DNA of 64,000 nt from JANRLF01 sp033762815 (GTDB lineage Bacteria; Bacteroidota; Bacteroidia; Chitinophagales; CAIOSU01), in contig JANRLF010000007.1 of assembly GCA_033762815.1 (NCBI GenBank), positions 186,001 to 250,000 on the forward strand. Direction: 5' to 3'. The notes below the pieces were generated by a model, which was not told where the DNA came from, made no database searches, and saw only the letters and a program-made list of their open reading frames with translations. Position numbers and translations under genes: made by a program. Below are positions 9,165 through 17,891 of this stretch, piece by piece; the stretch's first letter is position 1, and each line of letters starts with the position of its first letter.

Positions 9165-9674
9165 TTACATCAAGCCCAACTTCTTCTTCACCAATGCGGT
9201 AATATTATCTGCATCAGGGAAGTACAACAAGCTGCTGCCCGGGGAAGTATCAAACACGTAGGTATAACCGCTTTCCTTGGCTACCGCTTTTACCGCATTC
9301 ACCAGCTTCTCCTGTAAAGGCTTCAGCAAAGAGGATTCCTTGGCTTGCAATTGCTGCTCTGCATCACCTTGTAGGGCAACAATCTTCTGCTCCAGGGCAT
9401 TTATTTCATCCAACTTTATTTCCCTTGCCACCTCGGTCATGTTGGCGGCTGATTGGTATTCCTGTACTTTCTTTTGATATTCTGCCTGCAATTGTTGCAA
9501 TTTGTTTTCAAGCCCTTGGGCAAACTTCCTCAAAGAATCTTCCGATGTTTTGTACTCAGGCAACAATACTATCAATTCCTGAAAATTGATATGGCCAAAT
9601 TTGTTTTGAGCCACAGCATTGTTGGAAAAGGCAAACGAGCATAGCACCACTAGGGCAATTAAGACTTTTTTCAT
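9165..9674 (-). CDS. OmpH/Skp-family periplasmic chaperone (second copy)
   Basis: A small periplasmic chaperone that holds unfolded outer-membrane proteins on their way to BamA. I used the ATG at 9672-9674, which opens a signal peptide (MKKVLIALVVLCSFAFSNNA, cleavage at VAQ); the open frame has nine more upstream codons without signal character. The mature 147 residues are mostly a charged, Gln/Glu-rich coiled coil flanked by the Skp strands FGHINFQELIVLLPE and YTYVFDTSPGSSLLYF. It is the downstream member of a tandem ompH pair between bamA and murI, an arrangement common in Bacteroidota. Confidence 0.9.
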   Translation of the reverse strand: MKKVLIALVVLCSFAFSNNAVAQNKFGHINFQELIVLLPEYKTSEDSLRKFAQGLENKLQQLQAEYQKKVQEYQSAANMTEVAREIKLDEINALEQKIVALQGDAEQQLQAKESSLLKPLQEKLVNAVKAVAKESGYTYVFDTSPGSSLLYFPDADNITALVKKKLGLM

Positions 9675-9711
9675 TTCGATTTTTATTGATGTAATGCGCA
9701 AAGATAGTTAA

Positions 9712-10248
9712 TTATTGCTTTTTTTCAGTTTTAACAGGCTTATAACCCAAGGCCAGTATAATGTCATCGCTCCTGTCAAGCTTTGGGTTGTAGTACAAAA
9801 CACTAGTGCCACTGGCTTTGTCCAATACAATATCAACGCTTTTTTCAACGGCCAATTTTTGGATTTCATTGTATATTTTGTCCTGAATGGGCTTTACAAA
9901 TTCTTGTTTCTTCTTGAAAAGCTCGCCTTCGTAACCAAACTTTTGTTTTTGGTACTCCTTTACGGCCTTTTCTTTATTTTCAATTTCTTGTTGGCGTTGT
10001 ACTTTGGTAGCATCGGGCAATATCACCTGTTCAGCTTGGTATGCCTTGTACAACTCATCGATTTCCTTGTAACGGCGATCAATTTCAGCACGCCATTCTT
10101 CCGATATGGCATCCAGCTTTTTCTGTGCCTCAGCATACTCAGGAATACTGGCTAAAATGTAATCGGAATCAACATAAATAATGCGTTGGGCAAACGCAGG
10201 AAGTGCCATAAAAATGGCAAGGATAGGTAGGAGGATAATTTTTTTCAT
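9712..10248 (-). CDS. OmpH/Skp-family periplasmic chaperone (first copy)
   Basis: A Skp-like chaperone of 178 aa, encoded 25 bp downstream of bamA. It has a signal peptide (MKKIILLPILAIFMALPAFA then Q), the N-terminal strand IIYVDSDYILASIPEY, a long charged coiled coil at about residues 40-125 and the C-terminal strand VDIVLDKASGTSVLYYN. It shares domain order with the neighbouring copy but is clearly diverged, so the duplication is old. The expected role is delivery of outer-membrane proteins to BamA. Tandem ompH genes may divide clients, but nothing here shows that. Confidence 0.9.
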   Translation of the reverse strand: MKKIILLPILAIFMALPAFAQRIIYVDSDYILASIPEYAEAQKKLDAISEEWRAEIDRRYKEIDELYKAYQAEQVILPDATKVQRQQEIENKEKAVKEYQKQKFGYEGELFKKKQEFVKPIQDKIYNEIQKLAVEKSVDIVLDKASGTSVLYYNPKLDRSDDIILALGYKPVKTEKKQ

Positions 10249-10273
10249 TTTTTTGACTTTTAATCATTTGGAA

Positions 10274-12916
10274 TCAATCGGGTTCGAAACCTAATACGAT
10301 GCTAAACTTGCCGTACTGGCCCAGGAAGTTACCGAAGCCTGTGGTATTGCCAGCGTTTTTATCAAAGCCTATGCCATAGTCAAAACCTAGCATTCCAAAC
10401 ATAGGTAGGAATATCCTTAAGCCCAAACCAGCGGTCCTATTTAGCTTAAAAGGGTTATAATCCTTAATGGTCATGTAGTAGTTACCAGCCTCAACAAATG
10501 CAGTGCTGTAGATGGTTGCAGACTGGTTGAGCGAGAAGGGAAAACGCAACTCCATGGTAAATTTGTTAAAAAACGGTGCACCAGTAGAGGGAGTTATCAC
10601 CTCATAGCCACGAAGGGCGATAATGTCTCTTCCATAGAACGATATATTGGACAGTCCGTCGCCCCCCAATTCAAAACGTTCAAAAGGCGAATAACCGATG
10701 TCCTTATTGTAGTAGCCCAAAAAGCCAAACTTGGCTACCATGCGCAACACTATCGGCATCTTTTCCTTCCGGGTAAGAGGGGTAAACCATTCGGCAGTAA
10801 AGCGCCACTTATGGTATTCAATCCACTTATATTTTTGATTGTCGGTCAATGTGGTGTAATCTTTCCCATTCAGGAAGGAATAGGGAGGAGTGACCTGCAA
10901 AGATAGCATGATGTTAGAACCGCGCCTTGGATAAATGGGCTGATCGACAGAGTTACGAGCCAAAATAAATTTCAAACTTAGGTTATTGGAACTGCCGTCG
11001 GTAATGATAAAGTTGGATGACACCCAGTTGTCCAAGGTATAGTTCTGATAATTGAGCAAGGCCTGGAAGGTGAAGAAGTTATCCGGCTTTTTCAAACGGA
11101 TACCTAAGCCTAAGGAAGCCCCATTGGTAATAAGGCGACCAGTAACTTCATTGTTGGAATTGAGGTTGGCAAAGCGAGTATGATACCAGCTAATGGTAAA
11201 TGAATTAGGTTTTTTACCCCCTAACCAAGGTTCAGTGAAACTAGCGTTGTACGATTGATAAATACGTCCATTAGTTTGTACACGAAGTGATAATTTTTGG
11301 CCATCGCCAGAAGGCAATGGCGACCAGGTGCCTTTTTTGAATAAATTCTGTATAGAAAAGTTGGTAAAGGTGACACCTAGGGTGCCCACTACCCCTCTAC
11401 CCCTACCGCCCCAGCCGGCGCTCAACTCCAATTGATCATTGGGCTTTTCTACTAAGCGGTACTCAATATCAACGGTTCCCTTCTCTGGGTTCGGCATTGG
11501 CACCACCTCCATTTGCTCCGTATCGAAATAGCCTAGGTTAGCTATTTCCCGCTGTGAACGGATCAAATCGGAACGGCTGAATTTATTACCAGGTATAGTG
11601 TATAGCTCCCTTCTTATTACATATTCCTTGGTTTTGGTGTTGCCCATTATCCTTACCTCATTAATCGTAGCTTGTGGGCCTTCGTTAATTCTAATTTCCA
11701 AGTCAATAGAATCTCCTACTACCGCTACCTCCAGTGGTGTTACCTGAAAGAAAAGATAACCATCGTCCATATATAGGGTGCTCACATCACGTCCACTAGG
11801 GTTCATGTTCAATCTAGTATCCAGCAATTCCTGGTTGTACACGTCTCCTTTATGGATGCCCAATATGCTGTCTAATTGTATGGAACTGTAAATGGTATTG
11901 CCCTTCCAACTGATGTTGCGGAAATAGTACTTGCCGCCTTCGTCAATCTTAATATTGATTTTAAGCTCATTGTTATCTAAGTAAACAGTGTCTGCCGTGA
12001 TGGTAGCATCGCGGTAACCCATTGAATTATAGTAAGCAATGATGCTGTTTTTATCTTTCTCATAGTCAGCCTTCTTAAACTTGGAAGTACTGAACACATT
12101 CAGTCGCACATGTTCCGATAGATACTCCAACGTTCTGGTAGGTGCCAAGTTTTCCAATACGGTGCCCAATTTTATCTTTTCCTTCCTTGCAGCCTTCATG
12201 GTATCGATATTGAAAATGCTGTTCAGGTCAATCCTTACTTTCTCCTTGGTATCCTTCATTTTCTTTTTCAGCTTCATGGTACTCACTTGCTCTACTCCCT
12301 CAAAGCTGATTTTGGCAATTTTGATTTTTTTACCCTTTTCAATCACTATTTCCAGATTCACCAAATTCACTTGGTTGGGCACTGGTACTTCCTTAATGGT
12401 CACCCTAGCATCAAGAAAACCCTTGTCGCGATAGTAGTTTTTTACCACATTGGCTATGGTCACTTTTGAGTTTTCCGTCACTACGCGACCTTTCACCAAT
12501 TGTATTTTCTCCGCCAAGTCGTCACTTTCGCTTTTCTTGGTATTCGGAAAGGTTTTATTGTTCAGGCGAGGGCGTTCTACCAAAGCAATATCCAGAAAAG
12601 CAGTGTTGCCAATGGTTTTGGTTATTCTTATCTGCACGTCGGTAAAAAGGCCTTGGTCCCATAACTTACTTAAGGAATTGGAAATGGCATCGCCGGGAAT
12701 GGTAATTCGGTCACCTACCCCAATGCCTGAAATGGCGACCAATATATCTGGGTCTAAAAATTGGGTTCCTGATACCGTAATACCCCCAATGGTGTATTCC
12801 TTAGGGTCAGAATAGTCGATTACCGCCTCCGTGCTATCCACTGGCTGCTGGGCCTGTGCCACATAGCCGAGGCAAACAAAAACCGGAATTAATAGATAAG
12901 CAATATATTGCCTCAT
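10274..12916 (-). CDS. bamA: Outer membrane protein assembly factor BamA
   Basis: The essential Omp85-family insertase that folds beta-barrel proteins into the outer membrane. The 880-aa product has a signal peptide (MRQYIAYLLIPVFVCLGYVA to QAQ), then consecutive POTRA domains over about residues 40-490. The GNTKTKEYVIRRELYTIPGN segment near 420 is typical of the last POTRA. A 16-strand barrel occupies about 500-880, with the conserved loop motif ALRGYE near residue 765. Its start overlaps the end of uppS by 4 bp and it is followed by the two ompH genes, so carrier-lipid synthesis, barrel insertion and chaperones share a transcript. The length is normal. Confidence 0.96.
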   Translation of the reverse strand: MRQYIAYLLIPVFVCLGYVAQAQQPVDSTEAVIDYSDPKEYTIGGITVSGTQFLDPDILVAISGIGVGDRITIPGDAISNSLSKLWDQGLFTDVQIRITKTIGNTAFLDIALVERPRLNNKTFPNTKKSESDDLAEKIQLVKGRVVTENSKVTIANVVKNYYRDKGFLDARVTIKEVPVPNQVNLVNLEIVIEKGKKIKIAKISFEGVEQVSTMKLKKKMKDTKEKVRIDLNSIFNIDTMKAARKEKIKLGTVLENLAPTRTLEYLSEHVRLNVFSTSKFKKADYEKDKNSIIAYYNSMGYRDATITADTVYLDNNELKINIKIDEGGKYYFRNISWKGNTIYSSIQLDSILGIHKGDVYNQELLDTRLNMNPSGRDVSTLYMDDGYLFFQVTPLEVAVVGDSIDLEIRINEGPQATINEVRIMGNTKTKEYVIRRELYTIPGNKFSRSDLIRSQREIANLGYFDTEQMEVVPMPNPEKGTVDIEYRLVEKPNDQLELSAGWGGRGRGVVGTLGVTFTNFSIQNLFKKGTWSPLPSGDGQKLSLRVQTNGRIYQSYNASFTEPWLGGKKPNSFTISWYHTRFANLNSNNEVTGRLITNGASLGLGIRLKKPDNFFTFQALLNYQNYTLDNWVSSNFIITDGSSNNLSLKFILARNSVDQPIYPRRGSNIMLSLQVTPPYSFLNGKDYTTLTDNQKYKWIEYHKWRFTAEWFTPLTRKEKMPIVLRMVAKFGFLGYYNKDIGYSPFERFELGGDGLSNISFYGRDIIALRGYEVITPSTGAPFFNKFTMELRFPFSLNQSATIYSTAFVEAGNYYMTIKDYNPFKLNRTAGLGLRIFLPMFGMLGFDYGIGFDKNAGNTTGFGNFLGQYGKFSIVLGFEPD

Positions 12917-13659
12917 TCGTTGTTCAGTTGTTCGCTGATTTTACCAAACCTGCGTTCCCTTTGTTGATAATCAAGAATGGCCCTGTACAAATCGTCCTTT
13001 TTGAATTCCGGCCACAATATATCGGTAAAATATAGTTCGGCATACGCCAACTGCCATAATAAAAAATTGCTGATGCGGTGTTCGCCACTAGTCCTGATCA
13101 TTAGTTCAGGATCAGGCATCCCCTTGGTGGAAAGCCTACTACTAATCAATTGGTCGTCAATATCATCTATCCCCAGTTTCCCATCTCTCACCTCTTGGGC
13201 AATTGCTTTTATTGCATTGGTCAATTCCCACTTGGAGCTATAACTTAATGCCAGTACCAAGCTCATGTGGGTATTGTGCTGTGTGGTTTCCATGGCTTCT
13301 GACAACTTTTTCCTGCTCTTGGGAGGCAATTGCTCCATATCGCCTATCACCAACAACCTGATATTGTTCTTCATTAAGGTTTTTACCTCATTCTTAATGG
13401 TGCTTACTAGCAAATCCATCAAGGCATCTACCTCCATTTTTGGTCTGTTCCAGTTTTCTGTGGAAAAGGCATATAAGGTAAGGTACTTAACCCCCAATTC
13501 CGCACAAGCCTCCGTAGCGTCCCTAACGGCAGTAACGCCATTGCGATGGCCAAAAATGCGGTTTTTGCCCAATCGGCGTGCCCAGCGGCCGTTGCCATCC
13601 ATAATAATGGCAATATGCTCCGGAAGTTTTGCCAGATTGATTTGCTGCTTTAAGTCCAT
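12913..13659 (-). CDS. uppS: Isoprenyl transferase (undecaprenyl diphosphate synthase)
   Basis: Makes the C55 polyprenyl diphosphate that carries peptidoglycan and glycan precursors across the inner membrane. The 248-aa product shows the cis-prenyltransferase motif IAIIMDGNGRWARR near residue 17, with its catalytic Asp, YAFSTENWNRP near 66 and RTSGEHRISNFLLWQ near 190. I chose the ATG at 13657-13659 because MDLKQQINLAKLPEH fits the family start; the open frame extends nine codons to a TTG. It overlaps bamA by 4 bp. The product feeds MraY, encoded in the dcw cluster. Confidence 0.95.
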   Translation of the reverse strand: MDLKQQINLAKLPEHIAIIMDGNGRWARRLGKNRIFGHRNGVTAVRDATEACAELGVKYLTLYAFSTENWNRPKMEVDALMDLLVSTIKNEVKTLMKNNIRLLVIGDMEQLPPKSRKKLSEAMETTQHNTHMSLVLALSYSSKWELTNAIKAIAQEVRDGKLGIDDIDDQLISSRLSTKGMPDPELMIRTSGEHRISNFLLWQLAYAELYFTDILWPEFKKDDLYRAILDYQQRERRFGKISEQLNNE

Positions 13660-13698
13660 TGGGGCCGATACGGGTACTGCGTGCAAAATTAATAACGA

Positions 13699-14532
13699 TT
13701 AGTAAGTATTTGAAGGTTTGGGGCACCGCTCCCTTAATATGGTATAAGAAAGCGTCAATCCGAAAGTCATAAACGCATCTTTCCGCAAAGAATTGCCCCT
13801 TTGCTTGCCCGGCTTCCCAAAGGCTTCGCCCACCTCGCCCGAACGGTCAGAGAGTGCCTGTGCTACACTATTGCTTACTTCAAAGCTCACTACTTGGTTA
13901 GGGTATACGGTGCTCACATCATCCAGATAATCTGTAAAGGTTTTGCGCACGCCCAATTCAACCCCCAAGGTCCACGCTGGATGAAAACTGTATTTGAAAC
14001 CTCCGCCCGCAGGTATAGCCCAACTGATGCGGGTATAGGGCTTAAGACCACTGGATGGGTCATTTTGCCCTTCCGTACCTATTGGTTGTAGGGCATAGGT
14101 ATTTCCATCAAGCTCTGCTTTGGGGTTGAAATAGAAAAAAGAAATGCCCACATACAGGTAAGGAGTAAAGTTGAATTTATCCCTGCGCTTGTCGTACTTG
14201 AAAAAATTGAACTCTAATTGGTCAGTCAGCTCTAAGATATTCGACTTAAAGGATAGATTTCTAGCACGTTCATAAGGATCACCAGAAGAAGCATCATCCG
14301 CCGAAACCGCTCCATAATTGAAGCCCAATTTGTTGGCAAAACGGGTATTAATATTGTAGCGGGCAAAAAAGCCAGTACCGGGGCCTATAAATTCAAAGCT
14401 GGTACGGTTGTTCAAGTCGCCAAAATAGTTGGTTACGCCCAGCCATGCGCCCACCTCCCAATCCTGTGCCTTGGCCAAAGGGCTAAGTGCCAGCAACAAG
14501 AGTATAACAAATAGTGGCTTACGGTATACCAT
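13699..14532 (-). CDS. DUF6089-family outer-membrane beta-barrel protein
   Basis: A 277-aa exported protein with a signal peptide (MVYRKPLFVILLLLALSPLA, KAQ site) and a beta-rich body. WEVGAWLGVTNYFGDLN right after the signal, RISWAIPAGGGFKY near residue 165 and the DYLDDVSTVY segment near 200 are shared with the next gene and typical of DUF6089. These are small barrels of unknown role found near uppS and bamA in Bacteroidota. It lies 39 bp upstream of uppS. A strong hairpin terminator sits only 8 bp before its start codon, which is unusual and is described separately. The function is not established. Confidence 0.85.
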   Translation of the reverse strand: MVYRKPLFVILLLLALSPLAKAQDWEVGAWLGVTNYFGDLNNRTSFEFIGPGTGFFARYNINTRFANKLGFNYGAVSADDASSGDPYERARNLSFKSNILELTDQLEFNFFKYDKRRDKFNFTPYLYVGISFFYFNPKAELDGNTYALQPIGTEGQNDPSSGLKPYTRISWAIPAGGGFKYSFHPAWTLGVELGVRKTFTDYLDDVSTVYPNQVVSFEVSNSVAQALSDRSGEVGEAFGKPGKQRGNSLRKDAFMTFGLTLSYTILRERCPKPSNTY

Positions 14533-14566
14533 AAAACAAAAGCCCGAAATTACACAATTTCGGGCT
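14533..14566 (-). terminator. Perfect 11-bp hairpin with T-rich tail, directly before a start codon
   Basis: Read leftward, arms 14556-14566 and 14541-14551 pair perfectly (AGCCCGAAATT with AATTTCGGGCT) around a 4-base loop. They are followed by TTTGTTTT and then at once by the ATG of the DUF6089 gene ending at 13699. It has the form of an intrinsic terminator for the upstream DUF6089 gene (14607-15551). With no room for a promoter or ribosome site after it, it may instead act as an attenuator or translational hairpin for the downstream operon. Confidence 0.75.
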
Positions 14567-14606
14567 AATAGAACGTTGGCTATTTTTATTTATTGCCGTT
14601 AGGCAC

Positions 14607-15551
14607 TTAGCGCATGATGCGTTTGTATTTCTTCACAGCCTTTTTAGCAAATGGGTTATACTCCTTACGATTATTCTTGTTAAAGTTGTAAGACAAGGTT
14701 ACCATACTGAATAGGTAGCCGTCGTTGCCTGTAGGGTTACCACGAGGGTTACCTTTGTCGGTGATGGAAGCATAGCTGCCTTCAGGGTCAATTTCAGGCG
14801 ACCTTCTTGACAGTTGATATACCATTTGCGCCCTTTCTGCACCATAGTAATCAAAGAATTCGTCCCTGCCTACATATGATTGGCTTACATCATCCATGTA
14901 ATCCGTAAAGGTAATGCGGTGGCCAGCTTCAAAAGTTAAGCAAAGAGCACGGTTAATATTGTATTTCACGCCAAATCCTAGAGGGATAGAGGGCTGTACC
15001 AAGGAATACTTTTGCCTATCAGGATACTGTGGTAAGCCTTGCCCTTCGGTACCAAGCGGTTGCAAAGCCACCCACTGGCCGTTGTACTCGGCTTTTGGAT
15101 TGAAAGCAAACAATGCAACACCGCCAGAAATAAAGGGAGTCCAACGATGCTTCAAGCTGCCAGGGTAGTATTTCAAGATGTGGAACTCAGCGGTCACTGA
15201 GAATTCCAACAAGAAGGATTTGAAGTGCAAGTTGCGGTAGCTACGGTACCAACCATCGTCGCGGTGCTGGGTGGTGTTTGACAAACGGTCATCGCCCGCT
15301 ATTTGTCCATAGCTCAAACTTCCTTTTAGGGCAATCCTTGGATTGAAGGTATGGCGATAAAACACCTGTACGGAGGGCCGGAACATGGACCCTGACAAGT
15401 CGCCAAAATAGTTTTTCATTTTTGGACTCTTCTTCCCGAGGTCACCGAGGAAGTTAGAGGTCCCTACTCCGAATCCAAACTCTCCCACCTGCGCCACAGC
15501 GCCGAAAGATAAGATGCAGAGGGTGCTCACAATCGCAATCAGTCTTTTCAT
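14607..15551 (-). CDS. DUF6089-family outer-membrane beta-barrel protein (paralogue)
   Basis: A 314-aa exported protein using the ATG at 15549-15551, which opens the signal peptide MKRLIAIVSTLCILSFGAVA. The body shares landmarks with the neighbouring paralogue at 13699-14532: FGVGTSNFLGDLG at the mature N-terminus, ALQPLGTEGQG near residue 178, FGVKYNINRALCLTFEAG near 205 and DYMDDVSQSY near 230. The C-terminus ends in a basic KKAVKKYKRIMR tail after a final strand. It is the first gene of the leftward envelope run and is followed by a hairpin terminator. It is probably an integral outer-membrane barrel of unknown role. Confidence 0.85.
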   Translation of the reverse strand: MKRLIAIVSTLCILSFGAVAQVGEFGFGVGTSNFLGDLGKKSPKMKNYFGDLSGSMFRPSVQVFYRHTFNPRIALKGSLSYGQIAGDDRLSNTTQHRDDGWYRSYRNLHFKSFLLEFSVTAEFHILKYYPGSLKHRWTPFISGGVALFAFNPKAEYNGQWVALQPLGTEGQGLPQYPDRQKYSLVQPSIPLGFGVKYNINRALCLTFEAGHRITFTDYMDDVSQSYVGRDEFFDYYGAERAQMVYQLSRRSPEIDPEGSYASITDKGNPRGNPTGNDGYLFSMVTLSYNFNKNNRKEYNPFAKKAVKKYKRIMR

Positions 15552-15753
15552 GTCTACACGGTTTTCTTTACACACTTCACAGAGTTTCTGCCTTCTGTCG
15601 GGTTCTTATACGGCATTTTTAGCTCCTTTGTTACACCCTTTTTAATTAAATTTCAATGTGTTAGTAGGGGTATTTTTCTATGGCAAGCCCATTATTAGTA
15701 AGGTTTTCAACCTGTTTTGAGGGATTTTTGGCTTATCTGATTAATTTCACCCA

Positions 15754-17859
15754 GTGAGCCGTTTTTTAGAAAAACCCGTGGAGTACCTCAAGGGGGTAGG
15801 CCCCCAAAGGGCCGACCTGCTAAAAAAGGAGTTACAGATATTCACTTATAAGGATTTGCTTTTCCATTTCCCCTTCCGCTATGTGGACAGGAGCCGCATT
15901 TACCAAATCGGCGAGGTCAATTCCGACCAATTTTTCATCCAAATAAAAGGGAAGCTAAGCCCTTTGTTGGAAGCGGGCCATAAAAGGGCCAGCCGATTAA
16001 TTGCCCATCTAAAGGACGATACGGGCAGTATGGAACTGGTATGGTTCAAAGGGGTAAAGTGGGTGCAGAAAACATTGGTACCCGGCGTGGAGTATATCGC
16101 TTTTGGCAAGCCCGTGCTTTTCAACGGCAAATACAACATACCGCACCCTGAAATGGAGCCCGCTACGGAAGTGACGCTGGAAAAGCTGAAGGGCATGCAG
16201 CCCATGTACAACAGTACGGAAAAGTTGAAAAGCCACTTTTTGGACAGCAAGGGTTTAGGCAAAATAATTAGGGCAGCGATTTTGGAAATGCAGCCACAAG
16301 ACCTGCCCGAAATACTACCTTCCGACATTGTAAGCAAATATCGTTTTCCCAGCCGTTTCCAAGCTTTCCGGGATATACACATGCCCTATAATGAACGCCA
16401 ACTGGAGCTTGCCAAGCAACGCATCAAATACGAAGAATTGTTCCTGATACAAATTAGGATGCTGGCCATGAAGCATGGCCGCAGGAAACAGTTTCAGGGC
16501 TTTATGTTCGAGAAGATTGATGGCCTTTTCGATACCTTTTATAAAACTTGCCTCAAATTCGACCTGACCAATGCTCAAAAACGGGTATTGAAGGAAATAC
16601 GCCGCGATGTGGTTTCGGGCAGCCAAATGAACCGCCTGCTGCAAGGTGACGTGGGCAGCGGAAAAACCATTGTGGCACTCATGACCATGCTAATGGCGCA
16701 TGACAATGGCTACCAAGCCGCCCTGATGGCCCCTACCGAAATTTTGGCCCAGCAACATTTACAAACGCTTACCGAATATATCGGCCAACTGCCCCTAAGG
16801 GTGGAATTGCTCACCTCCAACGTAAAGGGCAAGCAACGGAAGGCCGTATTGGAAGATTTGGCTGCAGGCCATATCGATATCATCATTGGCACCCATGCTT
16901 TGATTGAGGAAACCGTGCAGTTTCGCAACTTGGGCTGTGTGGTCATTGATGAGCAGCACCGTTTCGGGGTGGCGCAGCGTGCCCGCTTATGGGAGAAGAA
17001 CGCGCACCCCCCGCACATACTGGTAATGACCGCTACGCCCATACCCCGTACCTTGGCCATGACACTGTACGGAGATTTGGATGTATCGGTCATAGATGAA
17101 TTACCCCCCGGTAGGAAGCCAATCGTCACCCAACACCGCTATGACAGCAATCGGCTGAAGGTGTTTCAGTTCATGAAAGACGAAATAGCCAAAGGAAGGC
17201 AGGTATATGTGGTGTACCCGCTTATCAAAGAGTCGGAAAAGCTCGACCTAAAGGACTTGGAAGACGGATATGAAAGCATCACGAGGGCATTCCCCTTGCC
17301 CGATTACCGAGTAAGTATCGTACATGGAAAAATGAAGGCAGAAGACAAGGAGGCAGAAATGCAGCGATTTGTTAAGGGCCAAACCCATATCATGGTGGCC
17401 ACCACGGTGATAGAAGTGGGCGTAAACGTGCCCAATGCCAGTATTATGGTGATTGAAAATGCCGAGCGCTTTGGCCTTGCGCAGTTGCACCAGTTGCGTG
17501 GGCGGGTGGGCAGGGGTGCCGAACAATCCTATTGCATCTTGATGTCATCTAACAAACTGACCAATGACGCAAGGGCACGCATAGATACTATGGTGCGCAC
17601 CAATGATGGCTTTGAAATAGCGGAAACGGACTTGCAGCTTCGTGGGCCGGGAGATATGGAAGGTACCCAGCAAAGTGGGGTGCTGAACCTGTTGCTAGCC
17701 GATATTGGCAAAGACGCCAACATACTACAGGCCGCCCGAAAGGATGCGGAGGAAGTGCTGCAAGCCGACCCGGGGCTGAATTTGGCACAAAATCAGCCAT
17801 TACTGAAACATTTGGCCCGTATTTACAAAGACCAGCCCGACTGGAGCAAGATATCTTGA
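15754..17859 (+). CDS. recG: ATP-dependent DNA helicase RecG
   Basis: A branch-migration helicase that remodels stalled forks and recombination intermediates. The 701-aa product has the N-terminal wedge/OB region (about 1-240, starting FLEKPVEYLKGVGPQRA), then superfamily 2 motifs: Walker A LLQGDVGSGKT near 292, the DEQH box VVIDEQHRFG near 395, motif III MTATPIPRTLA near 424, and the C-terminal helicase half with VATTVIEVGVNVPNA near 548 and QLHQLRGRVGRG near 578. The start is a GTG. It is the first gene of a rightward run ending at the terminator near 20735. Confidence 0.96.
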   Translation: MSRFLEKPVEYLKGVGPQRADLLKKELQIFTYKDLLFHFPFRYVDRSRIYQIGEVNSDQFFIQIKGKLSPLLEAGHKRASRLIAHLKDDTGSMELVWFKGVKWVQKTLVPGVEYIAFGKPVLFNGKYNIPHPEMEPATEVTLEKLKGMQPMYNSTEKLKSHFLDSKGLGKIIRAAILEMQPQDLPEILPSDIVSKYRFPSRFQAFRDIHMPYNERQLELAKQRIKYEELFLIQIRMLAMKHGRRKQFQGFMFEKIDGLFDTFYKTCLKFDLTNAQKRVLKEIRRDVVSGSQMNRLLQGDVGSGKTIVALMTMLMAHDNGYQAALMAPTEILAQQHLQTLTEYIGQLPLRVELLTSNVKGKQRKAVLEDLAAGHIDIIIGTHALIEETVQFRNLGCVVIDEQHRFGVAQRARLWEKNAHPPHILVMTATPIPRTLAMTLYGDLDVSVIDELPPGRKPIVTQHRYDSNRLKVFQFMKDEIAKGRQVYVVYPLIKESEKLDLKDLEDGYESITRAFPLPDYRVSIVHGKMKAEDKEAEMQRFVKGQTHIMVATTVIEVGVNVPNASIMVIENAERFGLAQLHQLRGRVGRGAEQSYCILMSSNKLTNDARARIDTMVRTNDGFEIAETDLQLRGPGDMEGTQQSGVLNLLLADIGKDANILQAARKDAEEVLQADPGLNLAQNQPLLKHLARIYKDQPDWSKIS

Positions 17860-17891
17860 AACCGCTTTCGGTTTATTCGTATTTTTGATAC

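Noticed and set aside
17880..17887. TATTTTTG as a promoter for the GGGPS-family gene
   Set aside because: It is only 4 bp from the start codon, so transcription would begin inside the gene; the gene is more likely read with recG.
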